This document shows positions 53,389 to 62,344 of a stretch of DNA of 64,000 bases, one piece after another. The stretch spans positions 1 through 64,000 of the forward strand of contig CANPHE010000005.1 of the NCBI GenBank assembly GCA_947573795.1. Direction: 5' to 3'. The notes below the pieces were generated by a model. That model saw only the letters and a program-made list of their open reading frames with translations, made no database searches and was not told where the DNA came from. Position 1 is the stretch's first letter. Each line of letters opens with the position of its first letter. This DNA is from an uncultured Alistipes sp. GTDB taxonomy: Bacteria; Bacteroidota; Bacteroidia; Bacteroidales; Rikenellaceae. The translations under genes and the position numbers were made by a program.

Positions 53389-54180
53389 TTATAATCCGAA
53401 TTTGAAGACTTCGCGGTTCTTCTCCCGCTTGGGACGCGGTTTCCAGCTTTGGAATCCCTCCTTGTTGAACCGGTAGCCCAGGCCGATCGAGAGGGTGATG
53501 TTGTCCAGCGGCGAACGGGTCGGCGTGGCCCAGAACGGGTTCTCGGGACCGTCCTGCGTATTGTCGGCATAACGGTTGCGATTGCGCACGATGTCCGAAT
53601 AGCCGAAGTAGTAGCGGGCCCGGAAATTGAGCTCGAAACGCCGGATCAGAAAGGCGATGCCGCCGCCGCCCGCCAATCCGTATCCCCAGCGGTTGTCGCG
53701 CGCGGTCTTGAACGTATAGTCGCCCTTCCAGGGGGTTTCGCCCCGGTCGCGGGCATACTCGTTCTCATAGGTCGACGAGATGTTGTAGGAGAAGGTCGCG
53801 GCAGCCTCGAAATAGACCCGCACGCGGTTGCGCAGCAGGTAGAAGTGAGGTTGCCAGACGATGGGCAGCACCACGGAATTGATCTTGCGCGTATACCACA
53901 GGTAATCCTTCTTCTCCTCGACGAGCGAAGCGTTGGGCGAGAAGGAAAATCCCTGCTGGAGGAACTCCAGATCGATGCCGAAGCCGCCGACGAAGCGCTG
54001 CGTACCGTAATAGCGCCACGAGAGGCCGCCGCTGTACATGCCCCACTGCGCCCGCGACTCCATTTTGGGCTCCAGACGGCCGCTGGCCATGCCGTAGCCG
54101 GCCGTAAAACCCAGCGTATGCTGCGCCGAAACACCGCCCCATGCCGCAAACACGGCACAGAGCGTCAGCACGATCCGCAT
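53389..54180 (-). CDS. outer-membrane beta-barrel protein
   Basis: A 263-residue exported protein. The start at 54180 gives a clean signal peptide (MRIVLTLCAVFAAWGGVSAQ); another ATG at 54237, 5 bp past the upstream stop, would add 19 polar residues. The mature part has alternating hydrophobic strands (LGFTAGYGMASG, GIDLEFLQQGFSF, FELNFRARYYFGYSD, TLSIGLGYRF) consistent with an outer-membrane barrel of the PorT/OmpW-like size. The exact family is not recognised. It is the third gene in a run starting at folK. Confidence 0.8.
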   Translation of the reverse strand: MRIVLTLCAVFAAWGGVSAQHTLGFTAGYGMASGRLEPKMESRAQWGMYSGGLSWRYYGTQRFVGGFGIDLEFLQQGFSFSPNASLVEEKKDYLWYTRKINSVVLPIVWQPHFYLLRNRVRVYFEAAATFSYNISSTYENEYARDRGETPWKGDYTFKTARDNRWGYGLAGGGGIAFLIRRFELNFRARYYFGYSDIVRNRNRYADNTQDGPENPFWATPTRSPLDNITLSIGLGYRFNKEGFQSWKPRPKREKNREVFKFGL

Positions 54181-54242
54181 GCGGCGAAATCGGGAGCGGA
54201 CATCCGCGTCGTATGGGGTTTTGCGAAATATCGTCATAACTG

Positions 54243-56276
54243 TTATCTGAAATTGCTGAACATGCCGCCCGTTGCGTTGAAGGCGCCGTTCATGTTGTCG
54301 TTCCCGTGGTCGTGATCGGGTTTCTTGGGCTCTTTGGCCCGCTTCTCCTCCTCGCGGCGCAGGCGTTGCAACTCACGGTCGTCGAGCAGACGCATCAACG
54401 ACTTCATCGTCACCGGAGCGAACAGCCGGTTCATATCCATCGTGAATTCGATCTCCCAGTTGGTTTTCGTCACGAAGGTATCCTCGCCCTTTTCGTCGGC
54501 ATACATCTCGGCCCGCTCGGGCTGGCGGCGTTCGACGACATTGCCCGTATCCCAGCGGCCGTTGCCGTTGCGGTCCTCGATCACGCGGAACTTGATATCT
54601 CCGGCCGGCACATAGTTGAACTGCACGTCGCCCGAAGTCACGTCGCGCTTCTCCTGTTTGAGCGCATTGTTGCCGTCGAGCAGCTGGATGATGTATTTCG
54701 TACCGTCGTCGCGCCCGCGCACCCGGATTTTCACCGTCGCGAACTTCTCGGGATCGAGCACCGTATACTTCCCGACGATCGAGTCGTTCGAAAGCCCCGC
54801 GACGTCGGTCAGCGCACCCTGCGGAATGGTCAGCGTATACTCCCCGCCCGTCTTCCACGGCGCGCGGATATACCAGCGTCGCAGTTGCGCCGTATCGCGC
54901 TCCAGCCGCAGGGGGACATCCTCCACCGACTGATCGGGATTGGTCACCGTGAGCAGCAGCGCCGCCGTATCGATCCGCACGAGCGGATAATCGAAATCGG
55001 CCGTCAGGTCGTTTTCGGGGTTGATCTCCCCCGTGAGCGGCAGTTTGTAGGCGAACGGATTCTCCTGCTTGGGTTCCTCCCACTCCTCGCCCGCCTCCTC
55101 GGCCTTGCGGCGTTCGCGTTCGAGCTTCTCGCGCTGACGCTCCTGCTCCTTGGTCTCGATCAGGCGCCAGGAGAGTTTGAGCGGCTCGGTGACGGGTTGC
55201 AGACGGTTGATCGAATCGTGCTTGAGGTAGGTGATCTCGCCCCGGATCGTATCGGGCAGATTCGCAGCCGGGACGTTGAACCACAGCGCGATCGTATCGC
55301 GCCCCTCGGTCTGCGGATCGACGATCACCTGCTCGGCGGGGATGCTGTCGAAACGGATGCTTTCGATCTGCGGATGCTGCGCACCGAAATAAAGCAGCGC
55401 CTTGTGTTGCTGCGGCCGCTGACTCTCGGCCAGCACTTGGCGACGGAACGTCGCATCGGTGAACATCCGGAAATAGAGCTGCGGCTCGGCCGACCAGTAG
55501 CGGCGGATCGAATCGTACCAGATGGCGAAATCGGGCTGCTCGGCGGGGTTATACGCCTCGTCGAGGAATCCGATCTGGTCCGACCCCGGCTCGTAAATCT
55601 GGTTATCGTTCTTGTCCTGGATGGCGTAGATGCGGTAACGGATCGGTTTGAGGTTCTGGGCGATGAAGATACCGTTGTTCTCGGCGCGGGCGATCACCGC
55701 CGGTTTGTACTTGAAGACCGTCGAATCGTATTCGGGGACATTCTCCACCGAATCGGCCGGGAAGAACCACACGAAGGTCTTCGACACGGAATCGTCCTTG
55801 TAACTGTCGGCCGTATATCCCGAGAGGACCATCGAATCGATCTCCGAACCCGTCGAGAAGACGTAGCGCATCGAGTTGAGCGGATTGCCCTCGTTGTTGT
55901 CGCAGATGGCACCGCCGAAGTTGAGCGCATAGGTCGTGTTCTCCTCCAGCGTATCGCGCAGCTGAATGACGATGCCGCGGCCGCGCAGGGTGATGAGCGG
56001 CTTTTTCTTCATCGCCGGGGAGGTGTAGAACTCCTTCTGCTGGTCTTTGAGCTGCACGAATTCGTCGAACTCGATGTAGATTTTCTCGTGATGGGTGGTC
56101 GAACGTCCCGTCGAAAAGTTGTCGGGCGTCATGTTCACGATCACCGGAGGCAGCGTATCGCGCGGACCTCCGGTCGGGGTCATCATGCTGGCGCACCGCA
56201 CCAGGAAGGCCGGGGCGAAAAGCAGCGCCACGGCCAGGCGCAGCAGACGCAGCGTATGTCGTTCGTTCGTATTCAT
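54243..56276 (-). CDS. Ig-like domain lipoprotein
   Basis: A 677-residue lipoprotein (MNTNERHTLRLLRLAVALLF, then VRCASM with the lipobox Cys). The N-terminal ~110 residues form a Big_5/SbsA-type Ig-like domain (PTGGPRDTLPPVIV, IYIEFDEFVQLKDQQKEF), and the C-terminal region has a carboxypeptidase-like sandwich (GDIKFRVIEDRNGNGRWDTG). A charged coiled-coil stretch (QERQREKLERERRKAEEAGE) lies near residue 380. Proteins of this form are widespread in Bacteroidota and of unknown function. Its start overlaps the previous stop by four bases (ATGA). Confidence 0.85.
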   Translation of the reverse strand: MNTNERHTLRLLRLAVALLFAPAFLVRCASMMTPTGGPRDTLPPVIVNMTPDNFSTGRSTTHHEKIYIEFDEFVQLKDQQKEFYTSPAMKKKPLITLRGRGIVIQLRDTLEENTTYALNFGGAICDNNEGNPLNSMRYVFSTGSEIDSMVLSGYTADSYKDDSVSKTFVWFFPADSVENVPEYDSTVFKYKPAVIARAENNGIFIAQNLKPIRYRIYAIQDKNDNQIYEPGSDQIGFLDEAYNPAEQPDFAIWYDSIRRYWSAEPQLYFRMFTDATFRRQVLAESQRPQQHKALLYFGAQHPQIESIRFDSIPAEQVIVDPQTEGRDTIALWFNVPAANLPDTIRGEITYLKHDSINRLQPVTEPLKLSWRLIETKEQERQREKLERERRKAEEAGEEWEEPKQENPFAYKLPLTGEINPENDLTADFDYPLVRIDTAALLLTVTNPDQSVEDVPLRLERDTAQLRRWYIRAPWKTGGEYTLTIPQGALTDVAGLSNDSIVGKYTVLDPEKFATVKIRVRGRDDGTKYIIQLLDGNNALKQEKRDVTSGDVQFNYVPAGDIKFRVIEDRNGNGRWDTGNVVERRQPERAEMYADEKGEDTFVTKTNWEIEFTMDMNRLFAPVTMKSLMRLLDDRELQRLRREEEKRAKEPKKPDHDHGNDNMNGAFNATGGMFSNFR

Positions 56277-57259
56277 CGTCTTGCGGAGATTGTTCGCGGA
56301 GCTTCGGGGTCCTCGGTGCCCGATTCCTCCGTCCCGGGTTTACGTTTGTCGTCGACGAAACACCAGTCGCCCTCCTTTTCGATCCACGTCTCGCGCCAGG
56401 GCCGGAACGTGAGGGGCAGCGTCACGGCCTCGCCGTGCAGATCGGCTTCGAGCTGCGTATAGGCATAGATCCGGGCCGTCTGGTCGACCACGACGATCAT
56501 CAGCGGCGTATCCGAAATACGCATCTTGTAACGGTCCGAATCGGGTTCCTTGTAGGCCGTCGCCGTAGGATTGGTGCGCTGGGGAAGTCCCGTGCGCGAC
56601 GTGATGACGCCCCGCTCGGCATCCTCGTACGAGGCAATGTACCACGCGGTCGTATCGGCGGCATAGGCATAAGCCTTGACCGTCGCCGGCAGGAGATCGC
56701 CGCCCTCGGCCGCCTGGGTCTTCGGCTCGATCAGGCAGTCGATGATGGCGGGCGGGGTGTAGAACTCGTTGTAGAAGCTCCAGTTGCCGTCCTTGTAGGA
56801 AAATCCCTCCTTCCAGGGTTTGAAGACGATCGAAACGTAAAGGTTCGGGAGATTCTGCCCCAATTTCTGCTGCGTATAGGCGTATAGGCGACTCAACGGG
56901 TCGACCACGACGACCATCTGCCGCTCGCTCTTCAGGGGCATGGTCAGCCATCCGGTCGTCCCCTCCTGCTCGTAGGGCGACGCCTGGGCGTCGGGCAGCG
57001 ACAAGCGTTGCGAAGGGTCCTCCTTCATCGTGACGATCCCGGCCAGGGCATCGCTGTACGTCGCGACGGTCCATTCGGTCGTGTCGACCCCGTAGGCATA
57101 GGCCAGCACGCCTTCGAGCGGCTGGGCAGTCTCGTTGCCGGAGGCCTGCGACAGCGGTTTGAGGATGTAATTCGTATCGTAGGATACATCCTTGAAGCAG
57201 GCGCTCAGCAGCACGGCGGCGCAGAGGATATATAGAATTCGGATTCTCACGTCTTTCAC
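56273..57259 (-). CDS. lipoprotein with a repeated domain, unknown family
   Basis: A 328-residue lipoprotein. The start is the GTG at 57259, which overlaps the folK stop as GTGA and gives VKDVRIRILYILCAAVLLSAC with a lipobox Cys. Two repeats of ~140 residues are visible: LAYAYGVDTTEWTVATYSDA matches VKAYAYAADTTAWYIASYED, and LYAYTQQKLGQNLP matches IYAYTQLEADLHGE; each ends with a FKPWKEG/FRPWRET motif. I do not recognise the family. The 4-bp overlaps with folK and the Ig-like gene indicate one operon. Confidence 0.72.
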   Translation of the reverse strand: MKDVRIRILYILCAAVLLSACFKDVSYDTNYILKPLSQASGNETAQPLEGVLAYAYGVDTTEWTVATYSDALAGIVTMKEDPSQRLSLPDAQASPYEQEGTTGWLTMPLKSERQMVVVVDPLSRLYAYTQQKLGQNLPNLYVSIVFKPWKEGFSYKDGNWSFYNEFYTPPAIIDCLIEPKTQAAEGGDLLPATVKAYAYAADTTAWYIASYEDAERGVITSRTGLPQRTNPTATAYKEPDSDRYKMRISDTPLMIVVVDQTARIYAYTQLEADLHGEAVTLPLTFRPWRETWIEKEGDWCFVDDKRKPGTEESGTEDPEAPRTISARR

Positions 57260-57771
57260 TCTTTTTCGGATTTCGCGGCGTCGTTGCGGCGCAGCGCGTC
57301 GAGCATCTCGCCGACCGTGAGTCCCGTGACGGGATGGCGGCGCGAACGCAGGATTTCGCACAGCGGCACGAGGGCGAATTCGCGCTCGGCGAGCAGCGGG
57401 TGCGGCACCGTCAGCCGCTCGTCGTCGATTACCTCGTCGCCGTAGAAGATGATGTCGATATCGACCGGGCGCGACGTGTAGCGGTTGCCGCCCGCAGCCT
57501 TCTCGACGGCCTCGGCCGCGCGGTTGCGCCCCAATTCGCGCTCGATCGCCTGCACGGCGTCGAGCACCTCGTGCGCCGTGAGGTCGGTGGACACCTCCAG
57601 CGCTTGGTTGGAGAACTTCTGCGCGGCTTCGAAACCCCAGGGTTCGCTTTCGTAACGGTGCGAACAGCGCAGCACCGCCCCTACGCGGTCGTTGACCAAC
57701 CGTTGGACCGTCTGCAACGTGCGTTTCACGTCGCCCAGATTTCCTCCTGCCAAAAGTACCACTCGTGCCAT
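57256..57771 (-). CDS. folK: 2-amino-4-hydroxy-6-hydroxymethyldihydropteridine pyrophosphokinase
   Basis: A 171-residue HPPK. The family phrases LLAGGNLGDVKRTLQ, YESEPWGFEAAQKFSNQALE, and RPVDIDIIFYGDEVI (HPPK signature with RxxDIDI) and VPHPLLAEREFALVPL are present. It transfers diphosphate from ATP to the pterin on the folate route. It lies 1 bp before holB in the same direction and overlaps the next gene by four bases. Confidence 0.96.
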   Translation of the reverse strand: MARVVLLAGGNLGDVKRTLQTVQRLVNDRVGAVLRCSHRYESEPWGFEAAQKFSNQALEVSTDLTAHEVLDAVQAIERELGRNRAAEAVEKAAGGNRYTSRPVDIDIIFYGDEVIDDERLTVPHPLLAEREFALVPLCEILRSRRHPVTGLTVGEMLDALRRNDAAKSEKE

Positions 57772-57772
57772 A

Positions 57773-58918
57773 TCACAAATGTTTTATCATTTTGCTCACC
57801 GCCAGTGCGAAATGGGTGAACACGATCGTCGGATTGCCGTTCTGCGCGATCTGCGCCGAGGCGCTCTCGATCTGGTCGATCAGCGGCTCGATGTTCTGCG
57901 ACCCGACGAAGGGGGCGAATTTCGAGCAGAAAGCCAGCTCCTCGCCCCAGAGGTAGCAGATTTCGTGCAGCCCCGCGTGGAGCATGTAGCTCTCGCGCAG
58001 AAGCCGCGCGGCATCGCGTAGCATCGCGCGCTGCTGTTCGCGCGAGAGTTGCGCAGCCTCCTCGGCCCAGCCGATCAGTTCGAGGTGCTTATCGTTGTAG
58101 CTCAGTCGCATGAGCGAGCAGAACAGGTCGAAATTCTCCTTGCGCAAGGCATCGCTCTCGCCCGCCGCGAGGTGTTGCAGTTCGAGCAGGTCGCCGCCTG
58201 CGAGCCGGGCCATGTTGCGCGCCCGGACGGGATCGTCGACACCGCGCCGTGCGGCTTCGCGTTCGAGCACCTCGGGGGCGATGCGCGGCACGGCGACCTC
58301 CTGCGTACGCGACAGGATCGTCTTGAGCAGCCGGTCGGGCTGCTCGGAGACCAGGATGAACAACGTCCGCTCCCAAGGCTCCTCCAGGATTTTCAGAATC
58401 TTGTTCGCCGCCTCCTCGTTCATCGCCTCGGGGAGCCAGACGAGCATCGTTTTGTAGTCGGCCTCGAAGCTCTTGAACGAGAGTTTGCGGATGATACCGT
58501 CGGCCTCGCGCGCGGTGATAAGTCCCTTGAGGGTCTTGCCCAGGTCGAGTTTGTCGTACCAGTCCTGGGGCGAGACATAACCGCCCCGCGCGGCGAACAG
58601 CTCGCGGAACTGGGGCAGGAACTCGTCGCTCAGCATCGCCTCGCCCGACTTCTTGCCCTGCTTATTCACCGGGAAGACCAGGTGCAGGTCGGGATGGGCC
58701 AGTGCGGCGATCTGCCGGCAGTCGGGACACTCGCCGCACGAATCGCCGTCGTGGCGATGGCGGCAGCAGAGGTACTGCACGTAGGCCACGGCCAGCGCCA
58801 GCGCTCCGGCGCCCGCACGCCCCGTGAAGAGCTGCGCATGGCTCACGCGGCCCGCATCGACGGACTGCACCAGGTGTCGTTTGAGGTCCTCCTGACCGAT
58901 GATATCTGCAAATCGCAT
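57773..58918 (-). CDS. holB: DNA polymerase III subunit delta'
   Basis: A 381-residue clamp-loader subunit of the AAA+ type. It opens with FADIIGQEDLKRHLVQSVDA and has a zinc module (CCRHRHDGDSCGECPDC). The P-loop position (FTGRAGAGALALA) lacks the canonical GKT/S, as usual for delta' subunits that do not hydrolyse ATP. The sensor-2-like part of other subunits is replaced by a long C-terminal helical domain. It forms part of the clamp loader of the replicative polymerase. Confidence 0.92.
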   Translation of the reverse strand: MRFADIIGQEDLKRHLVQSVDAGRVSHAQLFTGRAGAGALALAVAYVQYLCCRHRHDGDSCGECPDCRQIAALAHPDLHLVFPVNKQGKKSGEAMLSDEFLPQFRELFAARGGYVSPQDWYDKLDLGKTLKGLITAREADGIIRKLSFKSFEADYKTMLVWLPEAMNEEAANKILKILEEPWERTLFILVSEQPDRLLKTILSRTQEVAVPRIAPEVLEREAARRGVDDPVRARNMARLAGGDLLELQHLAAGESDALRKENFDLFCSLMRLSYNDKHLELIGWAEEAAQLSREQQRAMLRDAARLLRESYMLHAGLHEICYLWGEELAFCSKFAPFVGSQNIEPLIDQIESASAQIAQNGNPTIVFTHFALAVSKMIKHL

Positions 58919-59056
58919 GCGTTTCCTATAGCTTATCGCTTTTTATCCGTCTTCGGGCTACGGTTTCGGTCCCGCTCCGCCCTGTCGACACTCACGGCTC
59001 CGGCCGCGCCTCAGCACCTTCTCGGGAGGGGATACAGCCGACGCCGTTTTCGTTTT

Positions 59057-60526
59057 TTATTTACGTTTCATCGCCGCCCGCACCATGCCGGCCACATCGA
59101 TCCGCTCACGGCGGACCAGGTAGGCGGCATAGAGCACGAACACCGTGAAATTGAACGCATATCCCGCGAACATATTGTCCGCCGCACGTCCGAAGTATTC
59201 GCAGGCGAAGAATACCGCCATCGCCACGGCGACATACTCCCCGATCCGCCGCCAGTCGTAGGGCGTGGGGAAGAAGCGCCGGTTGAGCCACCAGCTGACC
59301 ACGACCATCGTCGTTTCGCTCGCCAGGCGGGCCCATGCCGCGCCGTAATAGCCCCAGCGGGGGATCGTCAGGAAACCGAACAGCAGGATAGCCGCCAGTC
59401 CGCATCCCGTGACGACGATCGCCAGCGACGTGCGTTCCTCACGCTTGTACCAGAACGACAGGTTGAGCCACACGCCCGTCAGGACGTTGGCTCCCAGCAC
59501 CACGGGCAGGATGAAAATCCCCTCGCGGAAGTCGCGGCCGACGATCAGCGCGAAGAAATCGCGGAAGAGCGCGATGCCGAGGAAGATCAGCATCGAGGCC
59601 ATGACATAGTATTTCAGCGCCGCGGCGTTCATCGCCACGAAATCCGACTTACGGAAGTTCGAGAGGAAAAACGGCTCAGCAGCCAGCCGATACATCTGAT
59701 AAAAAAGCATCATCACCACGGCGATCTTCGTGATGGCGCCGTAGACGCCCAGTTGCGCCAGCGCGCCCGCGGGCACCAGGCAGGCGATCAACTGCCGGTC
59801 GACGAACTCATTGGCCGTACCGGCCAATCCGCCGACGAGCAGCGGCAGCGAGTAAACGAAGACCCGTCGGAGCAGCGGCACGTCGATGCGGGGCACGACA
59901 CCCTCCACCGTGCAGAGGATCGCCCCCCACGTCACGACGCTCGCCACGAGGTTGGCGACGAAGACCCAACCCACGCCGAAATCGCTGTCGAACAGTCCTG
60001 CGGCACCGAATGCGAAAGCCAGCGAGACATTGAGCCCGACGTTGAGCGCCTTGAAGGCGACGAAGGTGACCGAACGCCCCTGTTCGCGCAACCGCGAGAA
60101 GGGAATGCAGCCCCACACGTCGAACAGGATGATGGCCCCCACGAGGACGACATAAGCCGGATGAGCAGCATAATCGGCCCCCATCCACGCCGAGATCGCG
60201 TCGCGGAAAAGCACGATCGCGACGAAGAACACGGCTGCGGCGAGCGAGGTGATGCCCCACGTCGCGGCGAACAGCCGCCGTTTGGCGGCGGCGACATCGC
60301 CGCCCTCCTCCTCGGCCTTAGCCGAGAAACGGAAATAGCTCGACTCCATACCCATCGTCAGCAATGTGAGCGCCAAGGGTATCAACGCATAAGCGTAGGT
60401 GACGATGCCGTAGGTCTCCTGACCGAACACACGCGTGTAGTAAGGCGTGAGCAGGTAGCTCAGGAACCTCACCACGATGGTGCTGATGCCATAGACGGCT
60501 GTTTGTTTCGCCAGTTTTTCGAGCAT
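59057..60526 (-). CDS. polysaccharide (oligosaccharide) flippase, Wzx-like
   Basis: A 489-residue inner-membrane protein with about 12-14 helices of the MATE/MVF flippase type. It begins MLEKLAKQTAVYGISTIVVRF, and the stretch YLLTPYYTRVFGQETYGIVTYAYA is family-like. It would turn lipid-linked glycan units across the membrane in capsule or O-antigen assembly. No glycosyltransferases are next to it, so it may act alone or with genes elsewhere. Three direct -7 boxes lie upstream in a tandem repeat array, with an ~75-nt leader from the nearest one. Confidence 0.88.
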   Translation of the reverse strand: MLEKLAKQTAVYGISTIVVRFLSYLLTPYYTRVFGQETYGIVTYAYALIPLALTLLTMGMESSYFRFSAKAEEEGGDVAAAKRRLFAATWGITSLAAAVFFVAIVLFRDAISAWMGADYAAHPAYVVLVGAIILFDVWGCIPFSRLREQGRSVTFVAFKALNVGLNVSLAFAFGAAGLFDSDFGVGWVFVANLVASVVTWGAILCTVEGVVPRIDVPLLRRVFVYSLPLLVGGLAGTANEFVDRQLIACLVPAGALAQLGVYGAITKIAVVMMLFYQMYRLAAEPFFLSNFRKSDFVAMNAAALKYYVMASMLIFLGIALFRDFFALIVGRDFREGIFILPVVLGANVLTGVWLNLSFWYKREERTSLAIVVTGCGLAAILLFGFLTIPRWGYYGAAWARLASETTMVVVSWWLNRRFFPTPYDWRRIGEYVAVAMAVFFACEYFGRAADNMFAGYAFNFTVFVLYAAYLVRRERIDVAGMVRAAMKRK

Positions 60527-61057
60527 GTTTTTCCGTTCGTCCCGCTGCGGTTACGAATCTCGAACGACGAACTGCAACGTCGCAGAGGTTCATCCGGGCC
60601 GATTTTGCAAAGATACGAATAAGCCGAATACAAAACCAAACTTGTTCGGGTTTTGTTGAGGCGAAGTATCTTCGACTGCGTCAAAGATACGAATAAGCGA
60701 GGGCAATGTCAAATTTATTTGAACATTGCCGAGCGGGAGTATCTTCGGCGCAGCCAAAGATATGAATAAAAGCAAAAAAGTCCCCTCGTTTCGGGAACAG
60801 GGCTTGTAGGAACAGCATAGTGCATAAAAGCGTAAATATTTTTCTTACAACTATTAAATGCACCAGCTTTCGTAGGTTCCGAAACACTCAAAAGCAAAAT
60901 CGGGCAAGTTTAACGGTGAATTGTGTTACTTATCCATTACCTGCCCGAAATGCTTTGTTTTGTATTAAAAATATTCGTCTTCAGCTTTTTGCATCGAATT
61001 TCCGCCTAACAAATAACTTGACTTAACGTTTTACAAATTCTCAAAGTTCAAGTTATC
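60527..61057. other. intergenic region with tandem promoter repeats ahead of the flippase
   Basis: No gene is seen. Three repeat units with -7 boxes (60608-60615, 60682-60689, 60755-60762, minus strand) fill the part nearest the flippase; the rest has lower GC content than the neighbouring genes. Small open frames here look accidental. Confidence 0.65.
60608..60762 (-). promoter_or_regulatory. tandem array of three promoter repeats with nested palindromes
   Basis: TATCTTTG occurs three times on the minus strand (60615-60608, 60689-60682, 60762-60755), 74 and 73 bp apart. In the first two units a TTTG lies 21 and 20 bp upstream, so they are complete Bacteroidota promoters. Each of these two units has outer inverted repeats (AAGATAC/GTATCTT) and a different inner stem: CAAAACC/GGTTTTG in unit 1, GGCAATGT/ACATTGCC in unit 2. 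Confidence 0.75.
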
Positions 61058-61306
61058 ATGCAACGCAGCACTTTTAAAGTCCTTTTCTACGTAAAAAGGC
61101 AGTCGGAGAAATCGGGTCCGGGTTCCGTCATGGGCCGTATTACGGTCAATGGTACGATGTCGCAGTTCAGTTGCACGCTCACCGTTCGTCTTTCTCTCTT
61201 AGATGCCAACGCAAATAAAGCTGCCGGAAAAGCCTCGAAGCCCGGCGGAGCCCTGTATTACAATAAAGAAAAGGCAGACAGGAATGAAGCCGACGTGAGA
61301 CCGTGA
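61058..61306 (+). pseudogene. truncated tyrosine recombinase (integrase) N-terminus
   Basis: An 82-codon frame whose first ~55 residues match the arm-binding N-terminus of Bacteroidota conjugative-element integrases (STFKVLFYVKRQSEKSG, VMGRITVNGTMSQFSCTL). The sequence then loses similarity (AGKASKPGGALYYNKEK) and stops; the SAM-like and catalytic domains are missing. It looks like the remnant of an integrated element. The opposite-strand ORF6N gene ends 5 bp downstream. Confidence 0.7.
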
Positions 61307-61311
61307 GCCGA

Positions 61312-61896
61312 TTACCGCTCGGTTTTCTTATATCCGATTTGCCGCCGGGGTCGATCGGCTTTCGGTATCTTGACCGACAAGGCCGCGATGGCTTCGTAGA
61401 TGTTGTCCAGCTCTTTGCGCACGTCTTCCGATAGATCGTTGATCGCCTCGGCGTTGTCCTCGTCGTGGCGCTCCAGCAAGGCCAGCTTCGCACGGATTTC
61501 CGATAGCTCGGCCGTTACGGTCGTCGTGGTCGTGATGTAGTTCCGCATGGCTACGAAAGCACGCATGATGGCGATGTTGGCTTGTATAGCTATCTCGCTT
61601 CGCAATACGCTGGACAACATGGAAACACCCATTTCCGTGAATGCGAATGGCATATATCGGATACCGCCTTTGTTTGAGGTCACAAATTGTGACCTCAAAC
61701 TGATTTTCAGAAGGTTGTACTCTTCGTTCGTTATCTCGAACATGAAATCCTGCGGGAAGCGTCCGATATTGCGGCGCACCGCTTGTTTCAAAACTTTCGT
61801 TTCGACTTGATAAATTTGAGCGAGGTCGAAATCCAACATCACACGCTGGCCGCGGATTTCGTAGATCTTATTCTGGATAACGGTTATCTCATTCAT
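61312..61896 (-). CDS. ORF6N domain protein
   Basis: A 194-residue protein with an ORF6N/KilA-N-type DNA-binding domain at its N-terminus: QNKIYEIRGQRVMLDFDLAQ and ETKVLKQAVRRNIGRFPQDF, then LRSQFVTSNKGGIRYMPFAFTE and GVSMLSSVLRSEIAIQANIA. The C-terminal ~70 residues form a coiled-coil-like helical part. Such proteins come from phages and mobile elements, often as antirepressors. It lies beside the truncated integrase. A -7 box (TATATTTG) is 20 bp before its start. Confidence 0.88.
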   Translation of the reverse strand: MNEITVIQNKIYEIRGQRVMLDFDLAQIYQVETKVLKQAVRRNIGRFPQDFMFEITNEEYNLLKISLRSQFVTSNKGGIRYMPFAFTEMGVSMLSSVLRSEIAIQANIAIMRAFVAMRNYITTTTTVTAELSEIRAKLALLERHDEDNAEAINDLSEDVRKELDNIYEAIAALSVKIPKADRPRRQIGYKKTER

Positions 61897-61916
61897 CGGA
61901 TTGGGGTATAATATGA

Positions 61917-61924
61917 CAAATATA
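61917..61924 (-). promoter_or_regulatory. -7 box of the ORF6N gene
   Basis: TATATTTG on the minus strand, 20 bp before the ATG at 61896. No clear -33 element is seen. Confidence 0.5.
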
Positions 61925-61991
61925 GCAAGAATTATAAAATAAAACAGCGGAAAGAATTTCTTTCCGCTGCATATACCTTCTATATCGTTAT

Positions 61992-62219
61992 TTATTTTTC
62001 ATATTTCATATCTTTAAAAAACTCATCCAATGCCACATCATAAAAATTGCACAAAACCGTCAATAAAACAATAGTAATATTGGTTGTTCCGACTTCATAC
62101 AAACCCACATTCACTCCGGTCCGATCGGTAACTACTTCTTGAGTATAGCCCCGTTCAATCCGAAGACGTTTCAAGCGTTCTGCAATTGAGCGCAATAACG
62201 TATCGTTGGTGTGTTTCAC
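61992..62219 (-). CDS. XRE-family helix-turn-helix regulator
   Basis: A 75-residue protein consisting of one Cro/CI-type helix-turn-helix: IAERLKRLRIERGYTQEVVT forms the first helices, and VGLYEVGTTNITIVLLTVLC with a C-terminal acidic helix (DVALDEFFKDM) completes it. It probably represses its own or a neighbouring promoter. Lower GC than the window average and position next to ORF6N and integrase remnants suggest a mobile origin. Confidence 0.88.
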   Translation of the reverse strand: MKHTNDTLLRSIAERLKRLRIERGYTQEVVTDRTGVNVGLYEVGTTNITIVLLTVLCNFYDVALDEFFKDMKYEK

Positions 62220-62336
62220 GCTGGAATTTTTGCAAAGAACACACCAATTCTCTCATTTTTGCTCCTATGATTTCGTAGGAATAAAGTTTTTTTTATATAT
62301 TTGTCAATGAATTTTCTATAGTAGTTTTAATTATGC

Positions 62337-62344
62337 TAACTTTG
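62337..62344 (+). promoter_or_regulatory. -7 box ahead of the structured RNA candidate
   Basis: TAACTTTG fits TAnnTTTG. Transcription would start near 62349 and read into the self-complementary stretch that follows. Confidence 0.55.

Noticed and set aside
54306..56462. 718-codon open frame on the plus strand
   Set aside because: Antisense to the Ig-like lipoprotein, with no domain and biased composition.
58049..60622. 857-codon open frame on the plus strand
   Set aside because: It lies antisense to holB and the flippase and has the low-complexity His/Asp/Arg content of a shadow frame.
60608..60762. possible CRISPR-like repeat array
   Set aside because: Only three units, with long partly similar inner sequence and promoter boxes; no cas genes nearby.
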